Source of the DNA: Pezizomycotina sp. ARF18
Lineage: Eukaryota; Ascomycota
Assembly (NCBI GenBank): GCA_002224055.1
Contig: AZLU01000028.1
Coordinates: forward strand, 111,262 to 175,261
Direction: 5' to 3'
DNA: 64,000 nucleotides
In this document: positions 34,534 to 46,759 of the stretch, piece after piece
Numbering within the stretch: the first letter of the stretch is position 1
Layout: every line of letters begins with the position of its first letter
Program-made: the position numbers and the translations under genes
The notes under the pieces: model-generated
Seen by the model: only the letters and a program-made list of their open reading frames with translations
Told to the model about the DNA's origin: nothing
Database searches by the model: none

Positions 34534-36057
34534 TTAGACATCGAACTTGAAGGACAGAATGAGAGACATGTACATCGTAAGAATGAGCAAATAATAGGAA
34601 ACAAACACCATTCTTCGTACTGTATCTCGCAATTGCGCAATTTCAGTAGATACCGCACCGCGGCCGTCTATGCACATGTCTACACCGGTAATCTGCCAAC
34701 GTCCGGCTCGGTCATCTCCATTCGAGCTCCTAGATCGGGCGTATTCGTGCATATTCACGCCACCACCCGTGCTCAAGTACAGACTGCTCTGTTCGGGGCT
34801 CGCCCCATCCCTAGAAGCCGTCCGGGAGTTATCCTCCTGGATCCTCGGCATGATCTTCTCGCCAAGCTGATTACCAACATAGTTATTCCTGACAACGCTG
34901 AGCTCCTTCACGGCTCTTGAATCCTGCGTGTAGGTGTCCGAGCCGCTGCTTCCATCGCCGCCGTTGCTCATCTTTCGCTTCATGCGTGAAAAGCTGCTCC
35001 AGATGTCGTGCGTGAGGAACGACTTGAAGGACGGTAAGCAGACGACGAGCAGCGACCAGCTCATCTCGCCGGTCGCCCAGGTGAAGGACACGACGGTGGG
35101 CGATTTCGTGACGATGAAAGTCATCTGTACGATGACGGCGAAGATGATGCAGACGAAACCGCGGCAAAGGTGAGGCCGACGCCGACCTTTTGGTTGAAGG
35201 GAGGTCTAAGACGCGGAGGAGGAAGAGTGGGATCACATAGACTGATCGAAAGCGGGCTCCAATTAGCAATCTATCACTCGAAAGAAGCGACGACTCAATA
35301 AGAAGCATAGCTAGCACTTACTGATCATATCAGTGACGACGTGGAAGGACCACCGGTAAATGTCGGTGACGGGACTATCAAGGTTCTTGCAGTGGGTGTG
35401 GTCTACGGCCCAATTCGTCCGGATCGGCTCGCAATAGAAAAGCTTCAGCAGGACCGTGGAAGTACAGCCTACGATGCTCAGACCCGTCGCGAAGTGCGTC
35501 GCCCACCGCAGCCACGTTAAGCAGTGCGGATAAGCTCGTAGTAGAAGCCCAGCATGGCGAACTTGACGCAGTACATTCCGATGTAGTAAATGCACGTCTG
35601 AACCCATATTAACCTGTCGATTTTGTCTCTGTTTAGAGAAATAATCTTACGGAAACGGGCCTTCAATCAAGAATTATTTTTTGCTTACTTGAGCACCATG
35701 ACGGTGTCGTCGAGAGTGGCGAGGCCGTATTCAGGGCCATACTGGTCCGCCGGGCGCCTCGGGTCGGGCGCTATGCGGCCATCAAAGAGACCTTTCGCGT
35801 ACTCTATTGTGTCCATGACACCTGTGCCACGTAGAATATCCAGGCGAAGAACACCAGGATATCGCAGATATTCCACAGGCTCCTGCCCCTCTTGTACCGC
35901 ATGCGAAATCTGATGCAGCATAAGACAGCAGAGACCGCTATCATGAACCACTCCGCCACCTATTGAGAGCCCGTTAGTACAGTGATCGTAAGTGATTTAA
36001 TTGGGCGTATTCAGTGACTGATTCGCTTACCATAAACTGGGGGCCCGTGATAGCCAT
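34534..36057 (-). CDS. rhodopsin-domain (SAT4-like) integral membrane protein 3 (frame-broken)
   Basis: Exon 1 (36031-36057) encodes MAITGPQFM; intron 35960-36030 joins it to VAEWFMIAVSAVLCCIRFRM and ICDILVFFAWIFYVAQVSW. One slip later: MDTIEYAKGLFDGRIAPDPR and ATLDDTVMVLK. After a further intron, YIGMYCVKFAMLGFYYELI, another slip, WATHFATGLSIVGCTSTVLL, FYCEPIRTNWAVDHTHC and YRWSFHVVTDMI. Intron 35242-35321 leads to YVIPLFLLRVLDLP, QKVGVGLTFA, then FTWATGEMSWSLLVVCLPSF. A long Ser-rich cytosolic tail (to MPRIQEDNSRTASRDGASPE and on) ends at 34534. The NW...HC loop between helices is typical of the family. Closest relative in the window is gene 2. A TATA box sits about 155 bp upstream. About three frame slips. 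Confidence 0.7.
35242..35321 (-). other. intron in rhodopsin-domain gene 3
   Basis: GTAAGT donor, GATCAG acceptor, 80 bp. Splicing joins VTDMI to YVIPLF without frame change. Confidence 0.5.
35960..36030 (-). other. intron 1 of rhodopsin-domain gene 3
   Basis: GTAAGC donor and CAATAG acceptor, 71 bp. It separates the 9-residue exon 1 from the first helix, as in gene 2. Confidence 0.5.
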
Positions 36058-36210
36058 CTTGTCTTCCAGAGACTTCGAAACTAACTAATAGAGAATTGAT
36101 AGAGCGATTCAGGTGATACGGGAAGACGAGGTTCACTGGCTGGATATTAATGTGCTGCTGGTTGGACAAGATGAGGAAGAGCATTTGTACGGAACTCCGG
36201 GGGCAGGACG

Positions 36211-36217
36211 ATATATA
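36211..36217 (-). promoter_or_regulatory. TATA box of rhodopsin-domain gene 3
   Basis: TATATAT-type run about 155 bp upstream of the ATG at 36057. Confidence 0.3.
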
Positions 36218-36239
36218 CCTAGAACCTTTGGTTGTCAAT

Positions 36240-38050
36240 TTTTGGCATCCGCCCGTCGACTAGGTCGCCGGTAGAGGTCTAAGGTTTCGCAGACCCATGC
36301 ATGAAGGCAAATCTCCCCAATTTTAGTGATTATACAACAGATCCAATCTCAATCTCTTTTGAAATCCTCCGTATGCCTCCTGGTTTGAAAAACGAACCAC
36401 GCTATAGAAAGGTGGCGCCATACTATGTCGGCAAAAAGCAGGGGCAGCAGGGGAAGCATTTGGGTCCAGTCCGTCCGGTTTATCAGTACTATGTAATACA
36501 CGCTCTGTTAGATTGTTACCAAGTGTATGTACGATGTCACACCCACCTGCCAGTGATTATTATTTACGATCCAACTCTATTTCAGCAGATATCTCCCACG
36601 TGGCAATAGCGTCTGGCAAATCCCGTCCCTCCAATTTATACACCATCTCCATCTTTCTGTGTTTCCCTATTGTTGATAGACGGATGGTCAGTTTACCTGG
36701 AACGTTGGGTTCTCGGTGTATTTACTATTTCAAAACAATAGCGATTGTTTGATTTCTCCCGAATATGACCGTGATCGAACTAGAGCCCCGATGACGGTGG
36801 CGGGGTGCATCATCAGAATTTTTCGGTGGCGGACGCCAGGTAAACAATTTAAAACGATTTCCATTTTCTATAGCACTGGCTCCTCCTCTGAAGTCTGATG
36901 AATTGGTCCTGCAAGTCTACTGACTACAGCGGCTTGCCTCGATTCTGCCTAAGGCAGACCTACTGGAGAAGCAAACAAGATGAAGGGAAATTTCTCCAGT
37001 AATAAAACTGAGAAAAACGAGTTACTTAGGCGAAAGAAAAATATATACTCCATCTTGGGCTCCCCTTTTGGGATCACAGGTTGTCGGGTTCAGGATAAAG
37101 GACTGAGAAGCTTCCATTTAATCGAGCGATCCGGAGCTGTTAACCGAACCAGTATTGAAACAAATGGAAGGGGTGCACGGGCTTCAACAGGCTTTTCTGA
37201 AGTTCTGAGTGGCTGGCAAAAGCTGGCTCCGCAAAGTGGATTCTCAGTGGTCCAACCAAACCCAAAAATCTCTTTATATGACAATGCCAAATTGCTAATA
37301 CGCAACAATATCTTGGCTCGAGAGATCCACGGCGAATAGGTGTAAGCAGAGGATGTCGCGGCCGCTCCCGCATGTTGTTTTGGTAGGCGAAGGGAGAAAA
37401 GTGTCGACGAGAAAAACGTGGTTCGTGGTAGGGAAAATCAAAACTTCACCTCGCCGGTTTCGGAACCAAACTTGAAGTTGTCATCAGGGATCAGGGGGCA
37501 GATAAGCAGATAAGCAGATTCTCGAGGCTTCCTTCTAGAGTAGACCCTGTGGCGACAGGGCTGTGCTGGGATACAAAGGAGATAATTGCGAATGCTCCTG
37601 AGCGCATGGCATGATGTACCATGAAATATGTTTCGTTTAAGCGAACAAAGAGCATTCAAGTTGGCGGCAGTTAACCACAGGAGTGGAGATTGCTAGTGCA
37701 CATCTCTCACCAGGGTCTCCTGACCTGACCGGGTTCTAAACCAAAGTAGGTTGAAAGGTTGAAATTAAACTTACACAGACATTACATGAACTGCGCATTA
37801 CGCATGTAATAATGTAATAATGTAATAATGTAATAAAGAAAGAGAAATGGAGATTGATTGGCATCGCACTTGTTTGGCGAACTTGGCTGTGAAACCGCCT
37901 CTCGAGACTTACACCTTGCCAGGTTATGGTCCTTGAAGATCACTTACAGCCTTACAATCTGTGAAACGAGGTTTAAATTGGCAGCTGTCACGGGCTTCGA
38001 TCCGAATATTACATGGCTCGGTGTGCCTTGAGAGATATCATAGTAACAAT
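36240..38050. other. intergenic stretch with unassigned open reading
   Basis: No family recognised. 36980-37339 is open for 119 codons on the plus strand and partly open on the minus strand as well, without motifs. An octamer-type tandem repeat (TAATAATG unit, about four copies) lies at 37805-37837. Confidence 0.3.
37805..37837 (+). repeat. TAATAATG tandem repeat
   Basis: Four near-perfect copies of an 8-bp unit. Simple repeat with no apparent function. Confidence 0.5.
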
Positions 38051-38059
38051 ACTATCTAT

Positions 38060-38440
38060 TGATTAGGCGAGCGAAGCGACCTTAGGCAGCGGGAGGTTGG
38101 CAAAAATAAAATTCCATATCATGTGACCGGCGCCGCTGAGGCATGGCGCGTGCAGGCTGGGAACTGAACTGGCGTTCTGCCTTGGGGAGTCTGAGGGGAA
38201 CCAGCCCCCTCAGGTGCTGCCGGTAGACGAGGAGGAAGGGGTGGGAGTGAAACCTAGTATATAATAATCTTATATTATTAATATTAATAGCGAATAAATA
38301 AATACTCGTAATACTACATGCTACTACCACTACCTAGCTACTACCACTAGTCACAGCTACCGCCGGCCACAGCTACCGCCCATTACTATCGCCCAATACT
38401 ACCGCCCGGGGTCTGGGAGAGCCAGCCCCCCAGCTAATAC
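38060..38440. repeat. GC-rich repeat-like segment with hairpins and CTACCGCC-type units
   Basis: It starts with GCGAGCGAAGCGACC, then a hairpin-forming stretch GAGGGGAACCAGCCCCCTC near 38190-38210, an AT-rich centre (38255-38320), and a run of imperfect units resembling CACAGCTACCGCC / ACTACCGCC near 38340-38410, ending in CCAGCCCCCCAG. It is unlike its neighbours and has no coding sense; probably a degenerate transposon or satellite piece. Confidence 0.4.
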
Positions 38441-39530
38441 AGCCCCGTGCCCAGGACGCGAGCCTTTTCTCTGGGACACGGTATGTGGCTATCACCTAGT
38501 TTAGCTTTTTGCCGGAGCGAGCGATGTGAAGTAATTCCGAATCATTACTCCGGTGGTTTTGCACGAAATATGGTTAACCACATATTGGCAATGAATCAGA
38601 TAATGTACTGTGTCCCAAGCTCGCTCCTGTTACCTTCGTAGCGAAATACCCATGGTCGTTTGGGTAGCGAGAAACTTCTCGGGTGAATCCCTAGTGGTTG
38701 AAGAATCGCTGTCAGTCGTACCCTGTGCCGAGACTACAATGAGACTGGACGTCATTCATTCCGGTAATTGGAATCGGATTCTCTAACTTGTTCTTTTTTT
38801 CTTTTTTTCTTTTTTTCTTTTTCTATTTTTCTATTTTTTTTTTCTATTTTTTTTTTTTATAGCCTGCTGCACTGGAGCCGAAACAATTTCATCCTGAGAC
38901 CCTTGAGTTTGTTCCTCTGCTAAGATACGTCGATACTCCATTCCTCCACTTTTTGCAATGCGTGGAACCTCTGCTCCGACGAGAAATACAATACTGAGCT
39001 GGAGGGGACCACTAGCAGCTCCTACAGGTTTGCAATTCATGTGTTCATATTGTATCAGAAGCCTTTGAGCCTTCCCTGCTCCTCTCCTCCAAATCCAACG
39101 TCGAGATGAGATTGTTGCAAACTTAGGACGCTCACCTACGGCGTACTAGCATACTAAGTAGTTCTTCGATGCACATTATCTCAACGTTCGAAAATTTCGA
39201 GAGGGATTTATAGAAAGAAGTTTTGAGGTATGCACTACGAAGCTACCATCGAAATCATTACATTACTAACAAAAAGAGTGGAACTGAGCAACCGCTCAAT
39301 GAACATGAGATTTTCTAAATTAAATCAACAAGTATAGATACAGATGAAAGAAGGCCATCCGATCTACAGATCTTTGATCATTAAAATATTACAGGCTAAA
39401 TTCGTCTCTCTCATTAGTATTAGCATTCTTGTGGATTGTCCTCGCATTCCAACGATTCCTTAACAACCTTCAAAGCCTTGTATTTTCGACATTTTTAGGA
39501 GTCGCTTATACTATGGATTCTCTCCTGTCC
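38440..39530. other. intergenic stretch with polypyrimidine tract
   Basis: No gene supported. A (T5-8)C-type tract occupies about 38790-38861. Confidence 0.4.
38790..38861 (+). repeat. polypyrimidine simple repeat
   Basis: Repeats of T runs separated by single C or CTA. Confidence 0.55.
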
Positions 39531-39532
39531 AT

Positions 39533-40223
39533 TTAGTTGGTGAGTCCGGAAGCGGTCCAGATGAGGTTCTCGTCGGCGGCGGTGCAGAGCTTGTTGACGA
39601 GGAGGTTCTGGACGGAGCGTCCTTTCCGAGGATGGCCTTACCGCTCGGGCTGGTGATGGTGACGTCGAGGTTGTAAGGACCACCCATGACGTTGGCCCAG
39701 CGGATGTCGAAGGGGACGTAGTGGCCCGCGTCGACATGGATCTTCTTGGTGACGGGGGCACCGCTGAGCATCTGGTTACCCAGACTCTGCTGGTTCTCCC
39801 TTCTGCAGTCGCCTCCGACGAAGACGTACGCGGCGTCGTCGGTGTTCTTCAAAGCGACGGTGTAGTCGCCAGTCTCGGTGGCGAAGAAAGAAACCGCTGT
39901 GCTTGATGCCGACGTGCTGGGTGTTGAGGGGCTGGGAGCCGTAAATGGCTGGAGGTTCTTGCCGGACGGCGGGCTGTTGTTATTGATGCCGATGACGCTG
40001 CGGGTGCCCATGAAGTCGGGCGTCAGGGTATCCATGTTCTTCTCGTCCCAGTCAGTGGGGACCTTGGAGGTAGACGGGGAGGCATTCTCGAAAACGGAGA
40101 AGAGGTAGCCCTGGTTGTTGCAGGTGTTGTGGAAGCCAGTAGGGAGCGGAGCATGACCATTGGTAGGTGCGGCAATGGCGGTTGCGCTGAGGAGGCCACC
40201 ACGGAGATGATCTTGGAGTACAT
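39533..40223 (-). CDS. secreted GLEYA/PA14-like domain protein (frame-broken at two points)
   Basis: ATG 40221-40223 starts MYSKIISVV; after a one-base slip in a short C/T run the frame reads SATAIAAPTNGHAPLPTGFH, which together form a normal signal peptide. CNNQGYLFSVFENASPSTSK and WDEKNMDTLTPDFMGTRSVI follow, then the core FFATETGDYTVALKNTDDAA, YVFVGGDCRRENQQSLGNQM, HYVPFDIRWANVMGGPYNLD and TSPSGKAIL. This TGDYT / DDAAYVFVG / PFDIRWAN pattern resembles GLEYA (PA14-like) sugar-binding domains of fungal adhesins. A second slip restores VQNLLVNKLCTAADENLIWT then ASGLTN and a stop at 39533. About 225 residues in total. Extracellular, possibly carbohydrate binding. No GPI tail is seen. Confidence 0.68.
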
Positions 40224-40407
40224 TTTGAAGGATTGAAAATTGGTTATTAAGTGTTTATTAAACGGTAGTAGTAATAACTAAAGAGAGTGAATTGGAAATC
40301 GATTGAAGGAGAGTGGAAAGGCTGTTCGAGTAGCGAAGGCTGTTCGTTGGAATGATCGAATGCTGATGCTGATGATGAAAAGAAACTAGACAAGGGAATC
40401 TGAACGA

Positions 40408-40415
40408 CTATATAG
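40408..40415 (-). promoter_or_regulatory. TATA-like box of the GLEYA-type gene
   Basis: CTATATAG about 185 bp upstream of the ATG at 40223. Confidence 0.35.
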
Positions 40416-40429
40416 ACGAAGATTGAGTT

Positions 40430-42555
40430 CCTGCACTCTAAGTGCCCTCTGCCACTGAAGTCCTTCAACGCCTAAGTGCTCGGTATCGCTCATACTCGGG
40501 ACTGGACTAACTATAACGTTTGTTTGACTGGAGTGGTGACATGAGAGATGTCGTGATATTGAGACTCCCTGCTAGTAGTCGCAATATTCCGGTCAGGGTC
40601 TGAACCGCCCAAACCCCCAGTGAAATCCGCACAAGCTGGCCATTGAATGCTCCAACAAGTCTCAGAAGGTTGAGCCTCGCATGAACGTCATCGTTGATCT
40701 GAGCGGCCAATCATGAATCGTCGGCCTCAAATAACCGTTTAGTCGAAACCCTCGCCGCCATCCGAGTTCGATACAAGATGTGAGATCTATAGCTCCTATC
40801 GGTGAACCCTCATTCGCTGTCTCTGCTGAAATCTTGACATCGCATGGCCAGTGCTCCCGGTCGCTTCGCAATTCAGTGTAATTTTCCAACAGTTATAATG
40901 CTGAGTTCTAAGTATGCAGATTTGCGATAGGCTTAAAGCCTGCATACCGTGGCCACAAAATTTCCGAAACAAGTACATGCACCTGAATCACGAATATTAA
41001 TCCCCGGGAGAATTCTCCATCTAAACATAGAATATAGGAAGCTGTCAAAGAAAAATGCGACTAACGATATAGCCTTTGTCTCCCTCTTCGCAGCTCTGAG
41101 CTTTGTCTCATTCGTCTAGTAAAACACATTCTTCGGCATCGCCTAGTTCAAACATTTGAAAATGCGAACATCATTGTTTAAACGCCATAGATACCTCCAA
41201 AGAAAGCCGATGATCCCTAAAAATAGTCACGTTTGGTCGAATTTCCATATCGACTTTCAGCTTATTAGCGCAACTATTCCTATAGTGTGTACTTTTGGTA
41301 AGCGATTCTAGGCTGTAGAGGGCACAACTCATCGTTCTTTACTTATTTTTTTTTTTATTTATTTATGTTTATATATACATATATTAAAAAGAACCATCGT
41401 ATACATGTAGGGTACTCTATTTGGTGCTATATTCCAGCGGAACTTCAAGATATTACTTGCTTGTTGGCGAGACGGCCCGGCCCGGCGCTTTGGTATCGGT
41501 ATTAGGGAATCTAGGCGACCACCAAAGGTATAAATGATAAACACTCGATCACACTAGGTCGTGTTGATCGACGGTCCGGGGCAACAAATATAACCACTTA
41601 TTCCCAGTGCCTGCCCGTGTATCATTAGTGCGACTAGGATTGATCGGCACAACTCCCTGGATTTCAGAACCCACAGGGTCCAGAAATAGAAAGTAAAGAA
41701 GGCCACGAAGAACTATAAGAGCTCTACTACACCTTCATTCTACTTCAGGGTCTAATAAGAAGCGCTCGTTTGTGTTGAGTAATATCTGATGTTTGACAAT
41801 ACGTTACTACGAGGTATTACTGCTATTAGTATCTAGCGTACATAGAGTCAAAAATATATTAATTTACTATAAAATAATTATAAGCAAGTTACTAGGGAAA
41901 GATCTAGTAACGGATCCATTCATCACGACATTGCTAAAATTGATTTTATATTCATCCGGTTAATGGTAAATCCTTGATTGAGTGATCTTCCATTAGCCTT
42001 TGCGATTACTTCAAGGGATCCATGTTGGCGACTCGGAGTTTGTTGTCAGGCATGATTAAACGACTCCGTCTTAATCAGTGTATCCAATGGCTGCCGTATT
42101 TATATTTATGATTCAGGGCCTGAATCCAATGTCGCACTCGAATCTGTGCAATGGTTATACCCCAGAAGATGGAAAAGCGATGGCACCAGGATCAATATTA
42201 GTCATTTATTGAGCTCAACGTTGAGGAACGATCTACCGATGTAATTTGTTTACATTGATATTTACCATACTTTGCCGCATCAAAGCACTCGGGTTTCGAA
42301 TATCATGAAGAAGCACTCAGGGTCACACTCTACCCGGCAACTAAACACTGGATTATGCGATCATTTTCGACAAAACAGCGTGAAATCTTGAAACTTCGAG
42401 CTAATCTCTTTTCTAGTACTAATTAAGGTTGTGTTGATAGAGATGGCTATCGTAATGCAATATTTTTTCCCCCTTTGCTTGGTTTATCGATACTTTAGGG
42501 TCCACTTGAGGGAATACTTGAATCTCCCTGGTCCTTCTTTGGCTCTTCCATCCTT
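40430..42555. other. intergenic stretch
   Basis: No gene recognised. Minus-strand open stretches at 40507-40978 lack motifs. A T/A-rich simple tract lies near 41345-41385. Confidence 0.35.
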
Positions 42556-42559
42556 TCCG

Positions 42560-43831
42560 CATAAGCGCCATCAAAAGCGCACCTATTGTCAAATGCAGCG
42601 ATCTCGCAGCAAGTACAAAATAGTATTGTAAAGGCCGCATTCCACGAAGAAAATACCATCCGCTTATTTTGCAAAGTCCATCGTAACCGGCTTGAGCAAC
42701 ATCCTTCGGATCTTCCACCGGGCCGCTATAAGTGAAGGTGAACGTATGGTCTAGTGGGCTCGCTCAATGAATTGTGTCTTCATGGGGCTCGGCATGAGCT
42801 GGTGAGGACTACGCCCGTGCACGTAGCTCCACGCTCATTGCTTCGCTAAAGAAACGCATGAAATGTTTGCTCGCTTGGTAGTAGAGATTCTGGCAGGGCT
42901 AGTAAGCCATCCTAAAATTCAAGCAGGCAGGTTAGCAGATAAACTTTCGAGTTACGAAGCTTGGATCGATCATGGATATTTCATAACTAACCAACGATAC
43001 TGGTGGTCTTCAGATCCAGCCTCGTCCTCTGGCAACCATATCTTTCCCAAAAAACTGTGTCAGTATCACCAGCGCTATGCAATTCATCGATATCATCCTT
43101 TCGGCGAAGTCGTCGCTCTGTTCAAGAACGTCTCCATAATGCCCGAAACGCAGCGTTATTTACTAGCACGTCGACCTGATGGCCTGAGCTCGTCACCTCA
43201 TTGTAAAGCTTTCTAACGTTGTCCGGGATCGAAAGGTCTCCTACGATAACGCGGGCCTTAACACCTTTCCATTCGTTTGCGGAAGTGACTCGGCGTTATG
43301 CTTCACTGCAGTCAGCTGTTCCTCGTTTCGTCCAACAGGATGAGGTTGTGCCGTGTTTCGCGAAAACGTACGCCAGTTCCGCCCCTATACCACGGGACGC
43401 ACGGTTAGGAGTAACAAGACCGCTTGGTCTTTGGGCCCACGGGAAGATAGCTCGAAATGGTATAATGACGGAAAGAAGATGGCGAGCGCTTTGGAAGCAC
43501 TATAGTGGGTTAAAAACATAGTAGCAGCGGTAGACGCCGCACCGAGGAGTCTCAGAAGATCAACATTGATATCGTCGAGGACAAAGTAACCGGGATGTTG
43601 CTTAGCATTCTTAACGCTCTCCATGGCGTCATGAGAGGGCTGTCCATTCCCAAGGTTGTAGGTCTTTTCGCTATTTTGATCAATCTTGGATACCCGATGC
43701 GTTCTACTCGTATACACGTAGCAAATGATGTCCCTTTTAAAGGTTAGGATAATGTTCCGCAGGTGGGAAAAAAAATTGAAAGAAGCTCGCAAAAGAACTA
43801 AGAAAATCCAGAAGAGCTTTCCGGTCCTCAA
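42560..43831 (-). pseudogene. short-chain dehydrogenase/reductase (SDR), frame-broken
   Basis: After an N-terminal region with a hydrophobic stretch (LLRLLGAASTAATMFLTHYS) the Rossmann start appears near 43400 as ASRGIGAELAYVFAKHG, the end of the TGxxxGIG motif. HNAESL-type sequence, VIVGDLSIPDNVRKLYNEV and VDVLVNNAAF (NNA motif) follow, then LEQSDDFAERMISMNCIALV, ILTQFFGKDMVARGRGWI, and after intron 42912-42991 the catalytic YQASK with HFMRFFSEAMSVELRA. The end is EDPKDVAQAGYDGL. Order and motifs are those of classical SDRs with YxxxK. An in-frame TAG precedes YQASK and five or more frame slips occur. NAD(P)-dependent oxidoreduction is the family role; substrate unknown. Confidence 0.66.
42912..42991 (-). 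other. intron in the SDR gene
   Basis: GTTAGT donor, CTAAC branch-like site and TTTTAG acceptor, 80 bp. It falls directly after TSIVG, before the YQASK exon. Confidence 0.45.
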
Positions 43832-43839
43832 GATTGGTT

Positions 43840-44540
43840 ATGGATTTCTCGACCTTTATAGAGCGATCAGGTTATAAATAAAGGCTGCTTGCAGGGTAAT
43901 GGAAAAACCAAGTGCTTAATCTTAACCATTAGAGTGACATTTCTGGAGCCAGTTCTGATAGAATCCTATCGCGATGAACTCGGATAAGGAGGCCCAGAGA
44001 GGGGGGAATTATCGATGACGATTGCAATATCGGCCAGCGGAAAATTTCTTCGGGGCCGACTACAAAGGCTGCGTTTGTTCTACTAGCGTCTACGGAGATC
44101 TTGGGACACGCTCGGATTTTGAGAATCAATGCAACGGCATTATATACAAGGCCGGTATACAAAGCCATCTTCCGTATTGATTGACTGATAGGTAAAGACC
44201 CTTAAGCCCTAAATAACTATTTGAAGAAACCTTCCATAATTGCAGGATTATGAAACTACCCCTTGTGACAGACAATACGAATAGCCATTAGAGGTAGGAG
44301 ATAAGCATTTGTCTAAACTTACGATGGCTATTGAAAAGGACACAATCATAATATAGGAAATTGAAGCGCCCGCTGTGTTCTCTTTGATCCCTACCTAAAC
44401 GTTAACTAGTCTACATTTTAAAACCACCGAAATCCTCCTAATACCTGGGATAATTGGGTGGGATTTTATACCAATAGCCTCCCTTTGACTCAAAGTTGCC
44501 GTTCTTGAAGGCATGCGCGAGAGGGGAGTAGAAAAGTTCC
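43840..44540. other. intergenic stretch
   Basis: No gene supported; an open minus-strand stretch at 43929-44168 has no recognisable motif. Confidence 0.35.
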
Positions 44541-44549
44541 GGGTAGGAG

Positions 44550-46175
44550 CCTGCACTAGCGAGGTAGGGCCGTAAATATGGAGAAACGCACTTGCAATGA
44601 ACCACAACGCCGTCGCTCGGGTACGTAAGCGAAACTGCTTACCATGAATCTTGTAATGTGTTTACGGTGATTGGACAAACCGATCACGTGGTTAAAGCAA
44701 GCCTGGAGTTTGATATCGGCTAGCCGCTCGCTCGACTCCACAAGACGGAAGAGCATCTTGAAAGTTTCATGGCGGGTCACTGGCGTCGGGTTCCATACGT
44801 TCCATGACGGTAACGCTTTGCAGCTTGTTCGATCGCAAAATCAGATCGTTGAGCTCCAGCAACTCTCGAGCGACCACGCAGCACACATCTCCCTGGTGGC
44901 ATCTCCGAACGAGGACAACGGAACGCTCACAATGGCTCGGCGGGGTTTATGCGTCAGCAAATTTAATCGTTAGTACTCTAAGATGGGTGATGATACGTGG
45001 CAAAGCAGCATTATAAAATTTACTTGCCAATGCCTCGAGCGTATATTGCGTAAATCCCATATCCTCGGCCGGTGCGGGAGTTTAAGCTCCAAGCATGTAA
45101 GCTGTGACGCAAATTCTGTGCTTAAGTAGTGAATGGTGCAGTGACTGATCAGATGGATGCCGAGTTTCTCCAAGCAAATATGCGCGTTTCCTATGTGATG
45201 CCACATATCATCCCTTTTTTCTAGATCAAACCAACAGACACTTTCATGCTTGCCAATAACAGCTCCCTCAGGTGCGCTAGCTTTGCGATACTGCCTGCAC
45301 TCCAAGGCGGGTGCGCGCCATTCAACACCAACGATGTGAGATTGGTTAGAGCGCTGCTAGGGTGAACGAGCGATACAACGTTTTGAGGGGTATATTAGGC
45401 TCGTGTTCAGAGATATCGATATTCAAGGATCGTAGATTTGGTGACTTCGCGAGTACGCTAGCGAGATCGCCAGGTACTATCATCTTTTACTCCAATTGAT
45501 ATTACGCATTAGATTAAGCCCACGAAGGTTTGATAAGTTCCGAAGGAGGGGGCCCATTTTGCCCAAGGGCATCGCCCTGACCGTGACTTTCAATGCAAGA
45601 CGTTCATGAGGCTTGAAATAGTCTGTGCAAGGACGGCTATGCTGGACTCGGCGAAAATACGAGCATATAAATAGATATATGTATCAAGGGAAATGCTCAA
45701 CTCAGTCACGTTCACCATCGCCGCGATGAGGCGAGGGAGTGTACTTTCTGCAAAGGTTAGTATAAAATTATCGACCCAGTTTTTGGGCGTGTCCTTTGCC
45801 CTATAGTAAATGACAGCTCCAGACATCTCGGGAAGTAGAAGAACCCGGATTGTTGGTACAATGGATCGTTGAGCATCGTTGGATCTTGAAGTCGTTGCTC
45901 ACGGTTAGGTCCAAGTGGTCATTCGAAAGAACTGAGCTACTGGCCCATCGCGCTTTGAAAGTTTTAAACAATATATCCGACGCGATGGCGTTGAGAAACT
46001 TGCTGACCCGGCGCAGCGTTTTCAAGTCGGCTTCGAAGGAGCTGTCTCGATCCGTGATGTGAGACTTTGGCTATGTGCGAAGTTCATTCGTTATCATCCA
46101 GAGTAGCTCTGTCGGTAGATTGATGAAGGGCGGCGTGCTAATCCCAACTTCTTGATCCGGGTCTGGTAAAACCAT
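44550..46175 (-). pseudogene. F-box protein with degenerate leucine-rich region, broken
   Basis: ATG 46173-46175 starts MVLPDPDQEVGISTPPFINL then PTELLWMITNELR, a clear F-box. An in-frame TAG follows (near 46069), then DSSFEADLKTLRRVSKFLNA and IASDILFKTFKARW, the rest of the F-box helices. Downstream frames hold ESTLPRLIAAMVNVTELSIS (45720), GNAHICLEKLGIHLISHCTI and FASQLTCLELKLPHRPRIWD (45080-45200) and a leucine-patterned end near 44800, as expected for repeats that recognise a substrate. It is separate in sequence from family A. One stop and several frame slips. If functional it would be an SCF substrate adaptor. Confidence 0.55.
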
Positions 46176-46759
46176 GGCTGTTGATAAATAATATGTAATC
46201 TTTAAATTCTAGAGCGCAGGCACGAGATCTCCATCCACGTTGCAATCACTGGTTAGCTTCACTATGTATACTATTAGCTCATCGACCTTTTTCATTTTTT
46301 TTTCTTTGCGGGCACAGGATAGAAGGGGCCATGAGGATATTATTTCGGGATGTTCTAATGTAGTGGAACTTGAAGATAGTGATATAATGCGACGTAATGG
46401 GATAATGTGAGTTGTTGACTAAGATCTTACAAGATCTATTGATATAGTAATGTGTAGGTATATATATATATATCTTCATTCTGGACTTCAAAACTTAGTG
46501 CTTTGTTTATCCCTTGGTATGGAAATATACCTCACGCCGCTTAAATCTTATTGCTCAAAGTACTTTAACAATTAATTCTCAGTGTATTAAAAGGAGCCTC
46601 CTGAGGACATCAATATAAAATTAGTTCACTTATGTGACCTGATGATACTCTCTGATTCCCTAATCTAGCGAACCTAGGCTGGGATGTCCTACGTTTTGAC
46701 TCGGCATACTGCTCATCGTGACATCGCAGAACTCGTAAACTGACTGATAGACTGTACAC

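Noticed and set aside
36980-37339. Plus-strand open stretch of 119 codons
   Set aside because: No domain, no homology recognised, and the opposite strand is also largely open, so probably chance.
37730-37760. Possible tRNA-like GGTTCTAAACC T-arm
   Set aside because: No matching acceptor or anticodon stems nearby.
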